This document shows, in pieces, positions 6,892-13,009 of a DNA stretch of 13,009 nt. The DNA is from an uncultured Arcobacter sp. (GTDB taxonomy: Bacteria > Campylobacterota > Campylobacteria > Campylobacterales > Arcobacteraceae). Both the position numbers and the translations under genes were made by a program. The stretch lies in assembly GCA_913062735.1 (NCBI GenBank), contig CAJXWI010000021.1, positions 1 through 13,009 on the forward strand, given 5' to 3'. The number at the start of each line of letters is the position of its first letter. Position 1 is the stretch's first letter. The notes beneath the pieces were generated by a model. It was not told the DNA's origin. It was given only the letters and a program-made list of their open reading frames with translations, and made no database searches.

Positions 6892-9350
6892 AATAGCATT
6901 CCTTTTTCAATGTTAATTAAATATGGTTTTTCTTTTTTTAGTGCTTGACTTAGCGTTAATCTTGAATTATATAATAAACTTTCTTTGTTTGAAGAGGTAA
7001 TAGCAATAGTAAAGTCTAAATCAATATTTTTTTCATTGTTTTCAACTTTTAAAGAAAATAATCTATTGAGTATTTCTGAGAAGTCAATCAGTTTTGGAAA
7101 TAAAATACTAAGGGTAAAATCATCAATTTCATATATCGTTGAATCTTTTACTATATCTTGGATTCTTTCTTTTAAAACTGATAAATATTTATCCTTTGCC
7201 TTAAAACCAAATTCTTTTATAACTGTAGGTAAAGATGCTACGTAAATATCAATTAATGCAGGTGTTTCATATTCATAGGTGCTAAGATCTTTAATTAAAT
7301 TATGTTTATTTTTTAAGGTATTTTCTTCTTCAGAATCAAATACTTTAGACTCTAAACTGGCAATAATATTTTTGATATTGGTTAGTATAAATTGTTTATT
7401 ATTCTTTAAAAGTTGCGAAAAGGCGGTTTCATAAACAGCTGGAAAAATAAATTCGATAAAATACTTATTTAATAAAGGAAGTTCATACGTCTTGTAGCCT
7501 TTATCAATTATATTAGAGTTTTTATTATTCAATCCCACAATTCTAACACTGGATAAACCATAAAATAGTTCTTCAGAAATAAGAGAAGATAAATCTTTTT
7601 CAATTTGTTCTTTGCTTAGCTTATTATCAAAAATCACACCTTGGGTAATCGATGATAATTCACTAGCAACCATGGCTTTATGCTTAACTCTGTCATATTT
7701 CAAGCTGTTATCTACATAACTTTTTCCAAGATTAAGTAAAATATCATCACTGAGTTGGGCATCTTCAAGTTTAAGTTCTTTGGCATGAAAAGTTGCAAAA
7801 TTTAGTAATAAAATCCTATTGGCATATACATATTCATTTTCAAGAATTGAATAGCCGTTCATATTAATAAATATAGAATAAATATCTTTTGCTCTATTTA
7901 TTGATAAGATATCATCTTTTGCGGATAAATACGTTACTAAATCAATATATATCTTAGAATATATTGATAATAGATGAGATCTCTTTTTTTGTTTTTCAAT
8001 ATACGAAAATGTTTTAAGAATAAGATCATCAATGTTTTCTTTGCTTGGGGTATGAACAAAATAATTAATTATTATATCTATTGTTTTTAATTTAAAAAAT
8101 TCATAATAATCATTTTTAATTAAAGGCGATTCAATTAATATTTCAGCAATACTTAAATACTTATAGTCTTCAATTTCATTTGAAAATAAAAGTATGTCAT
8201 GTACTATTTCCAGATTTTTAATAATGTATTTATCATCACTTTTAATAAAGTTATTAATTAAATCTTTATGGTTTGTTATTGTTTTTTCGTAACTTTTCAC
8301 ATGGTACTTATAAATAAAGTTATCTAGCAGTTTATTTTTAAAAGACTCTTCATCATCAATTTTGGTCTCATTTAGCAGTAAAGAGAATTTTTTGTTATAT
8401 AAACGTATGCACTTCTTAAAATTATCCGTTTGAAAATAATCTTCTTCTTCATAACGGGAATCTAATTTTTGTAGTAAAACTAAAAGCAAAAATGAAGCAT
8501 TACTTTTAAAAATAATAAATTCTTCTTTTTCATCGCTTTCATCAAAATTGCATTCTTTAGAAATAGTATAGCCATCGACTTGTTTTTCTAAGTTTAAATA
8601 ATATTCATCAATAATATATTCTATGGTTTTATTTTTTGTTGAAATATAAGGTAAATGAGCAAAATAATATAAAAGCATACCTAATACATTGTTAAGTGAA
8701 GAAAGATTTTCTTTGCTTAAACTTACGGTATATTTCAAAATATTAATGGATTCAGTAATAAGATTAAGAATAGGTTGAATGGTTTTTTTTCTTGCAAGGT
8801 CTGTGGAGTTAATAATACAAAGTTTTTTCAAAACAAAAATAAGTTGTTTATAACAAAGAAAACTCCCTAAAAAGGATGCTTTGTTTTCTATTTCTTCACT
8901 TAAAATGGCCTCGTATGCTCTAAACAAATCACCTAAATTATCAAAATTATAAGTATCATAGTTAGTAAATATATTATAGTTTTTTCCCATAGATAATAAA
9001 TTAACTATTAATATAACCTCTCTAAAAAAGGTAATTCCCTCATTAGACATAAGTGCATCTATTTTTTTCATTACATAAGCATGCAAGATATCTTTAAACT
9101 TAGCATTGTATTTTAAAACATTTTGTATCTCATTTGGTATCTCTTCATCAAAATAATAGAGTTTATTGATGTAAGAAATTAAAAGCAAATAATTATTATC
9201 ATCAGACTCAACGAGTTTGTTTTGGCTTTTATTGATATCGAAAATTTTAAGAATCTCAAAAACTTCGTTATTATCAAAATTATTTTCATATTGATTACTA
9301 GATAAAAAGGTATATGTAGAGTTATTAAATGCATTTTCATCAATTGTCAT
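6888..9350 (-). CDS. Large helical protein with degenerate GGDEF-like C-terminus
   Basis: 820 residues, rich in Asn, Lys, Ile and acidic residues, without signal peptide or membrane segment. Residues 1 to about 670 look like a long helical array and match no family I know. From about 677 the chain follows the GGDEF layout step by step. NTLKNKHNLIKDL stands where LTGLxNR is usual. ALIDIYVASLPTVIKEFGFK stands where the DxDxFKxxND and GH segments are, with Asp701 kept and the second Asp lost. YLSVLKERIQDI is the long helix. EIDDF (741-745) takes the place of GGDEF, followed by TLSILFP. The end, LDFTIAITSSNKESLLYNSR and ALKKEKPYLINI, matches the closing SIG and AxxALYxAK parts. A cyclase is very unlikely; a binding or partner role is inferred. 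The start ATG 9350 has only a weak GGAT site. It is coupled to the HDOD gene. Confidence 0.75.
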   Translation of the reverse strand: MTIDENAFNNSTYTFLSSNQYENNFDNNEVFEILKIFDINKSQNKLVESDDNNYLLLISYINKLYYFDEEIPNEIQNVLKYNAKFKDILHAYVMKKIDALMSNEGITFFREVILIVNLLSMGKNYNIFTNYDTYNFDNLGDLFRAYEAILSEEIENKASFLGSFLCYKQLIFVLKKLCIINSTDLARKKTIQPILNLITESINILKYTVSLSKENLSSLNNVLGMLLYYFAHLPYISTKNKTIEYIIDEYYLNLEKQVDGYTISKECNFDESDEKEEFIIFKSNASFLLLVLLQKLDSRYEEEDYFQTDNFKKCIRLYNKKFSLLLNETKIDDEESFKNKLLDNFIYKYHVKSYEKTITNHKDLINNFIKSDDKYIIKNLEIVHDILLFSNEIEDYKYLSIAEILIESPLIKNDYYEFFKLKTIDIIINYFVHTPSKENIDDLILKTFSYIEKQKKRSHLLSIYSKIYIDLVTYLSAKDDILSINRAKDIYSIFINMNGYSILENEYVYANRILLLNFATFHAKELKLEDAQLSDDILLNLGKSYVDNSLKYDRVKHKAMVASELSSITQGVIFDNKLSKEQIEKDLSSLISEELFYGLSSVRIVGLNNKNSNIIDKGYKTYELPLLNKYFIEFIFPAVYETAFSQLLKNNKQFILTNIKNIIASLESKVFDSEEENTLKNKHNLIKDLSTYEYETPALIDIYVASLPTVIKEFGFKAKDKYLSVLKERIQDIVKDSTIYEIDDFTLSILFPKLIDFSEILNRLFSLKVENNEKNIDLDFTIAITSSNKESLLYNSRLTLSQALKKEKPYLINIEKGMLL

Positions 9351-9375
9351 GTGAATAATCCAATCGTTTCTTATT

Positions 9376-9396
9376 ATTATATTAAAAAGTAACTTA
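9376..9396 (-). promoter_or_regulatory. Promoter of 820-residue gene, same element as ispDF
   Basis: Perfect TATAAT at 9381-9376 on the minus strand, with TAAGTTACTTT at 9396-9386, four bases upstream. It differs by one base from the element before ispDF and has identical spacing. The predicted leader is about 18 bases. A perfect 6-base inverted repeat (ACTTAC 9392-9397, GTAAGT 9410-9415) overlaps its upstream edge and could hold an operator. Confidence 0.6.
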
Positions 9397-9466
9397 CATA
9401 AATAATAAAGTAAGTAAAATAAAATTAATATAAAATGTTTTTGTGATAAATCAAAAATTATTATCG

Positions 9467-9475
9467 TGATATAAT
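9467..9475 (+). promoter_or_regulatory. Extended -10 promoter of tenA
   Basis: TGATATAAT is a perfect extended -10 box (TG, one base, TATAAT). The start would be near 9482, leaving a leader of about 35 bases. No good -35 is seen at normal spacing. The leader is far too short for a TPP riboswitch. Confidence 0.6.
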
Positions 9476-9507
9476 GGCAAGGTTAAAAATAAAAATAATT
9501 AATTTAT

Positions 9508-9514
9508 GAGGTGA
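9508..9514 (+). promoter_or_regulatory. Ribosome binding site fixing tenA start at 9517
   Basis: GAGGTGA is a seven-base match to the anti-Shine-Dalgarno complement. It contains the in-frame GTG at 9511, so that GTG cannot be the start; ATG 9517 lies five bases after GAGG. Confidence 0.8.
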
Positions 9515-9516
9515 AG

Positions 9517-10176
9517 ATGAAAACTTTTACACAAGAAGCATGGACTTCTATCGATAGTACAATATATAAAAATATTTTAGAATTGGATTTTGTTAAAGAA
9601 TTAATGCAAGGTAGCTTAAATAAAGAAACGTTTGAGTTTTATATAAAACAAGATAAATTATATTTACAAGAATTTGGAAGAATTTTAACAATACTCTCTT
9701 CAAAACTTCAAGATATTGGCGAAAGCAGCAAGTTTTTAGTTTATGCAAAAGATATTATGGACGTAGAAAGAGAACTGCATGAAGAGTTTTTAGATTTGTT
9801 TAAAGCAGATAAAAATTTGGAAGCAAGCCCTTCTTGTCTTTTATATACGGGATATTTACATACAATAGTGAATACTTCTTCTTTGAATGTAGTACTGGCC
9901 TCAATTTTACCTTGTTTTTGGATTTATCAAGAAGTAGGAGCATATATATTAAAACATCAAAACAAAGAAAATAATGTTTATCAGTCTTGGATTGATACTT
10001 ATGGAAGCAGTGAATATGAAGCAGTAGTGAAAGATGTAATAGCTATTTGTAATAAACATGCAAAAAGTGCTTCAAAAGATGAAAAGACTCAAATGCTAAA
10101 AGCATTTTATAAAGCTTCTCAAATGGAATGGTTATTTTGGGACAGTGCTTATAAAAAAGAAAAATGGCCAATATAA
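9517..10176 (+). CDS. tenA: TenA-family aminopyrimidine hydrolase (thiaminase II type)
   Basis: 219-residue soluble, all-helical protein of the TenA/heme-oxygenase fold. TenA salvages thiamin breakdown products by hydrolysing aminomethylpyrimidine to hydroxymethylpyrimidine, and can also split thiamin. The residues known to line the active site in Bacillus TenA are all in place: Asp46 and Tyr49 in YIKQDKLYL, Tyr110, the nucleophile Cys133 in LPCFWIY, Tyr137, Tyr162, and Glu204 in SQMEW. The protein therefore belongs to the cysteine-bearing class and should be active. I use ATG 9517; a GTG two codons earlier is part of the ribosome binding site. It is a single gene with its own promoter, diverging from the 820-residue gene; no other thiamin gene is near. 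Identification is firm, the exact substrate less so. Confidence 0.92.
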   Translation: MKTFTQEAWTSIDSTIYKNILELDFVKELMQGSLNKETFEFYIKQDKLYLQEFGRILTILSSKLQDIGESSKFLVYAKDIMDVERELHEEFLDLFKADKNLEASPSCLLYTGYLHTIVNTSSLNVVLASILPCFWIYQEVGAYILKHQNKENNVYQSWIDTYGSSEYEAVVKDVIAICNKHAKSASKDEKTQMLKAFYKASQMEWLFWDSAYKKEKWPI

Positions 10177-10240
10177 AAATATTTTCAAATGATTACTTTT
10201 CTTCATCTTCTTTAAAAATCTTAATAATTATTCCATGAAT

Positions 10241-10262
10241 AAGGTAAAATTTTCTTTACCTT
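10241..10262. other. Perfect 8-bp hairpin between tenA and mrp
   Basis: AAGGTAAA, loop ATTTTC, TTTACCTT: an uninterrupted 8-base-pair stem about 65 bases after the tenA stop. No T-run follows on either strand, so it is a poor intrinsic terminator; it may still be a transcript 3' end or an operator. AAGGT recurs at 10274-10278 just beyond it. Confidence 0.4.
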
Positions 10263-10292
10263 GTGTTATGATAAGGTGATAATACGCATAGT

Positions 10293-10331
10293 TCTTAATT
10301 AAGACAAAAATTATCCTAATTAAACTATAAT
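10293..10331 (+). promoter_or_regulatory. mrp promoter with 12-bp palindrome at -35
   Basis: A perfect TATAAT stands at 10326-10331, giving a leader of about 20 bases before AAGGA (10347-10351) and ATG 10359. Upstream, TCTTAATTAAGA at 10293-10304 is a perfect 12-base palindrome that overlaps the weak -35 match AAGACA (10301-10306, spacing 19). A repressor bound there would block the promoter; which regulator is unknown. Confidence 0.55.
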
Positions 10332-10358
10332 AACACAATTTTTCATAAGGATATTAAT

Positions 10359-11588
10359 ATGGCAAGTATTGCAGATATTAAAAAAGAGTTAGAAAAGGTA
10401 ATTTATCCAGGCTTTTCAAAATCCATTGTAGAATTCGGATTTTTAAAAGATGTACAAATTAAAGATGATACTTCTTGTTTGGTAATTTTAGATATTACAT
10501 CAGCAGCACAAGACGTTGAAATGAAATTAAGACATGAAATCACAGCCTGTCTTAGCAACATTGGATTAACCAGCGTAGAAATTTCTATGAACAAACCAGA
10601 AGAACCGAAACAACAAAGTAATTCAGTGAGTGGAAGCAATATTGCCCCACAAATAAAAAACTTTGTGATGGTATCTTCTGGAAAAGGTGGGGTTGGAAAA
10701 TCTACTACTACCGTTAACTTAGCAATAGCAGCAGCTATGCAAGGTAAACGAGTAGGTATTTTAGATGCTGATATTTATGGTCCTAACATTCCTCGTATGA
10801 TGGGTTTACAAGGTCAAGAAGTAGAAGTTGTTGGAAATAAAGCAAAACCATTTAAAGCTTACGGCGTTGATGTTATGTCTATGGGTTCTTTAATGGATGA
10901 AGGTCAAGCTTTAATTTGGAGAGGGGCTATGATTATGAAAGCCATTCAACAATTATTAAGAGATATTCTTTGGGAAGAATTAGACATTTTATTTATTGAT
11001 ATGCCACCAGGTACGGGTGATGCTCAATTAACATTAGCACAAAGTGTTCCTATTACTTGTGGAATTAATGTTACAACACCACAACATGTAGCACTTGATG
11101 ATGCAAGAAGATCTTTAGATATGTTTAAAAAATTGCATATTCCAATTGCTGGAATTGTTGAAAATATGAGTGGCTTTATTTGTCCTTCATGTGAAACAGA
11201 ATCAGATATTTTTGGAAAAGGTACTTGTGAAGCTATTGCAAAAGAATATGATACTTTTGTTTTAGGAAATATGCCAATTGAACCTGCTATTAGAACAGGT
11301 GGAGATAATGGAAAACCTATTGTTTTTTGTGAACCCAATTCAGTAAGCGCAAAACGATATATGATGGCAGCAGAAAAATTAATTTCTTATGTAGATGAGG
11401 TTAGTGAACAAGCGCAAAATGCTTCGATTCAACCTACTACTGCGCCTGGCGTATCTGCATGTTCAACTACTTCAAAGGCTGCAGTTGCAGCACCAACACA
11501 AGCAAGTAGTTCTGGATGTTGTGGAGGTGGAGCAAATCCAGGAAGCTCTGCAGGTCAAACCAAACAAGGTGGGTGTGGTTGTAATTAA
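10359..11588 (+). CDS. mrp: Mrp/ApbC Fe-S cluster carrier ATPase with Cys-rich tail
   Basis: 409-residue cytoplasmic P-loop ATPase that binds and hands on iron-sulphur clusters. Residues about 1-77 form the MIP18/DUF59 domain. From about 100 follows the Mrp/NBP35 ATPase: the deviant Walker A GKGGVGKST (108-116), ILDADIYGPNIPRMMG (134-149), the switch FIDMPPGTGD (212-221), and the cluster-binding CPSC pair Cys275 and Cys278. The family normally ends near residue 345. Here a 64-residue Ala/Ser/Gly/Gln-rich tail follows, with Cys368, Cys387-Cys388 in GCCGGG and Cys406/Cys408 in GGCGCN at the very end. The tail is in frame and uninterrupted, and its role is unknown. The gene has its own promoter and strong terminator, so it is probably a single transcript. 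Confidence 0.95.
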   Translation: MASIADIKKELEKVIYPGFSKSIVEFGFLKDVQIKDDTSCLVILDITSAAQDVEMKLRHEITACLSNIGLTSVEISMNKPEEPKQQSNSVSGSNIAPQIKNFVMVSSGKGGVGKSTTTVNLAIAAAMQGKRVGILDADIYGPNIPRMMGLQGQEVEVVGNKAKPFKAYGVDVMSMGSLMDEGQALIWRGAMIMKAIQQLLRDILWEELDILFIDMPPGTGDAQLTLAQSVPITCGINVTTPQHVALDDARRSLDMFKKLHIPIAGIVENMSGFICPSCETESDIFGKGTCEAIAKEYDTFVLGNMPIEPAIRTGGDNGKPIVFCEPNSVSAKRYMMAAEKLISYVDEVSEQAQNASIQPTTAPGVSACSTTSKAAVAAPTQASSSGCCGGGANPGSSAGQTKQGGCGCN

Positions 11589-11634
11589 TAGGCTGCAGGT
11601 GTAGCACTAAATATATTATTTACTTCTTAGAAAT

Positions 11635-11669
11635 AAAAAGGGAAAGAGTTTTACTCTTTCCCTTTTTTT
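11635..11669. terminator. Strong bidirectional intrinsic terminator
   Basis: Stem GGGAAAGAG (11640-11648) with CTCTTTCCC (11654-11662), loop TTTTA, extended by A5 on the left and T7 on the right. The T-run serves mrp on the plus strand and the A-run serves the histidine kinase on the minus strand, whose stop is 26 bases away. Confidence 0.93.
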
Positions 11670-11694
11670 ATGTGAAAAAAGAAACTCTTTGATT

Positions 11695-13009
11695 TTAAAT
11701 TTCAATAGTAAATTTAGCGCCTTCTTTTGTATTTTCAACAAAAATCTTTCCATGCATACTTTTTTCAATAATCATCTTACTCATATAAAGCCCAATCCCC
11801 GTACCAGAAGATTTATGTTTTGTAGTAAAGTAGGGGTCAAAAATTTTATTGATAATAGTTTTGTCAATACCTTTGGCATTATCTTCAATAGAAATATATG
11901 TTTTATTGTTTTTTTCAGATATGCCTATGGTTATAAGAGGATTTTGTATTTTTCTTAAAATTAAGATATCTTTTGAATTAGAAATAATATTTAACAAAGC
12001 TTGAGAAAACTCATTTTTAAAAGAAGTAGTTTTTATATCTTTTTTTTCATAAACAGTTTTAACTTCAATAAAAGAATTTTTTAGAGTAGAATCAATTATA
12101 AATAGAGCAGAGTCCAAGCACTCCTTAATTAAAAAAGTCTCTTTTTGTTTTTCTGGTTTAAAATAGTTTCTAAAATCTTCTATTGTTTTTGACATATAAT
12201 CAATAATAGAAACAGAGTCTTTTATTTTTTTATTAAACTTCTCTGGCGTTAATTTTCCTTTTTCATGAGAAGCATCCAAATACATAAAAATGGCACTTAG
12301 TTGCATAAGTGGCTGTCTCCATTGATGCGCAATATTTCCAATCATTTCTCCCATCATTGCAAGTTTTGATTGCTGAATTAACATTTGTTCATTCTTTTGT
12401 TTTTCTTCTAGTGCTCTTTGCTGTAATTTTAAGCCTTTGGTAATTTCCATTGAAATCGTTTTTTCTAAGTTTTTATTGATTTGTTTTACGTCATTTTCAT
12501 TTTTACTAATTCTATTAATTAAATAGTTTAAATAAAAATTAACTAAGATTGCTGCAAAAACAAACAATAATAAAGAAACGATAAGAGAATTTTTAACCAA
12601 AGATATATATTCATTTTTTTCTTTTGTAACATCAAGAAAAAAAACAGCTTGATACGCACTTTTTGTGCTCAAAACCTCTAAATCTAGAATTTTACTGATA
12701 TAAAACTTATCTTTTATTTTTTTAAGATCTTTGTGTTCATTTCGGCAGTTTTCAAGTAAAACAGAAAATGTTTCATTATTACTATTCTCATCCAAATAAG
12801 TTTCAAGTAGATTTTTGTTTTTATCTTCAAAATATATTACACCTTCTGAATTATTATACATTTTGACACTTTTTAATAAAAGTTTTGAAGTAAGAAGATA
12901 ATCAACCCTTGCATAAGAAGATTTTTTACTTTTAAGTAAATAAGATAGTTTTATATAAATATGATTCTTATTTTTTGTTAAAGAATAACTAGGGGAATGT
13001 ATCTTATTT
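11695..13009 (-). CDS. Membrane sensor histidine kinase, N-terminus outside window
   Basis: The frame is open to the right edge, so the ATG at 12861 is internal and more sensor sequence lies outside. 437 residues are visible, numbered here from the edge. About 1-138 appear to be an extracytoplasmic sensor part, possibly Cache-like (inference). A transmembrane helix follows (about 141-164, NSLIVSLLLFVFAAILVNFY), then a coiled-coil linker. The H-box GEMIGNIAHQWRQPL has the phospho-accepting His228 and is typical of Campylobacterota kinases. The ATP-binding domain has the N-box NIISNSKD (Asn344), EDNAKGID as G1 box, FDPYFTTK as F-box and SGTGIGLYMSKMII as G2 box. G1 has Ala in place of the first Gly of DxGxG; the other boxes are sound, so activity is likely. 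No partner response regulator is visible. The terminator at 11635-11669 ends its transcript. Confidence 0.9.
   Translation of the reverse strand, partial: NKIHSPSYSLTKNKNHIYIKLSYLLKSKKSSYARVDYLLTSKLLLKSVKMYNNSEGVIYFEDKNKNLLETYLDENSNNETFSVLLENCRNEHKDLKKIKDKFYISKILDLEVLSTKSAYQAVFFLDVTKEKNEYISLVKNSLIVSLLLFVFAAILVNFYLNYLINRISKNENDVKQINKNLEKTISMEITKGLKLQQRALEEKQKNEQMLIQQSKLAMMGEMIGNIAHQWRQPLMQLSAIFMYLDASHEKGKLTPEKFNKKIKDSVSIIDYMSKTIEDFRNYFKPEKQKETFLIKECLDSALFIIDSTLKNSFIEVKTVYEKKDIKTTSFKNEFSQALLNIISNSKDILILRKIQNPLITIGISEKNNKTYISIEDNAKGIDKTIINKIFDPYFTTKHKSSGTGIGLYMSKMIIEKSMHGKIFVENTKEGAKFTIEI

Noticed and set aside
9351..9516. TPP riboswitch before tenA
   Set aside because: The predicted leader is about 35 bases, and no CTGAGA-type thi-box element is seen.
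9511..9516. GTG start for tenA two codons upstream
   Set aside because: The GTG is part of the GAGGTGA ribosome binding site that serves ATG 9517.
10266..10284. Fur-like site (GATAAG then GATAAT) before mrp
   Set aside because: Only two short hexamers match in very AT-rich DNA and there is no clear inverted symmetry; too weak to call.
11395..11604. Alternative plus-strand frame over the Mrp tail
   Set aside because: It arises from the repetitive Gln/Ala codons of the tail in another frame. The in-frame tail is uninterrupted from the ATPase domain, so I see no frameshift.
12859..12861. ATG 12861 as start of the histidine kinase
   Set aside because: The same frame stays open for 49 more codons to the window edge, and starting here would cut into the sensor domain.

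Overview
The window looks like ordinary chromosome from an AT-rich member of the Campylobacterota, most likely the Arcobacter group. This is inferred from four things: very low GC with A/T-ending codons; the purA-DUF507-carA order; a fused ispDF gene followed by an HP1021-type atypical response regulator and pgpA; and a histidine kinase with the 'GEMIGNIAHQWRQPL' H-box typical of this phylum. I saw no rRNA, tRNA, CRISPR array or insertion sequence.

Layout. (1) 1-2842, plus strand: a tightly packed nucleotide-biosynthesis operon, purA (5' end outside the window), a DUF507 protein and carA, with gaps of 3 and 1 bases. (2) 2843-3230: an imperfect palindromic repeat directly after carA, then a good promoter reading into a 47-codon ORF that may be a new small basic protein. 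(3) 6062-3231, minus strand: promoter, ispDF (isoprenoid precursors), HP1021-family regulator, pgpA (phosphatidylglycerol synthesis) and a small ABM-fold monooxygenase, with ATGA overlaps at the first two junctions. (4) 9396-6070, minus strand: promoter, then an 820-residue, mostly helical protein that ends in a badly degenerated GGDEF-like domain, translationally coupled (ATGA) to an HDOD protein. (5) 9467-10176, plus: tenA with its own extended -10 promoter. (6) 10293-11588, plus: mrp, a Fe-S carrier ATPase with an unusual cysteine-rich tail, ending in a strong bidirectional terminator. (7) 13009-11695, minus: a membrane sensor histidine kinase, cut by the window edge.

The points most worth a second look are these. 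The 820-residue protein and HDOD pair may form a signalling module built from two non-catalytic domains. The two minus-strand promoters at 6042-6062 and 9376-9396 share the same element, TAAGTWACTTT, four bases, TATAAT. One of them drives the operon that contains the HP1021-family regulator, so shared control or autoregulation can be tested. The Mrp tail, the small ORF and the palindrome after carA are separate curiosities. Several starts are set here from ribosome binding sites and overlaps: TTG for ispDF, ATG 4892 for the regulator and ATG 9517 for tenA.
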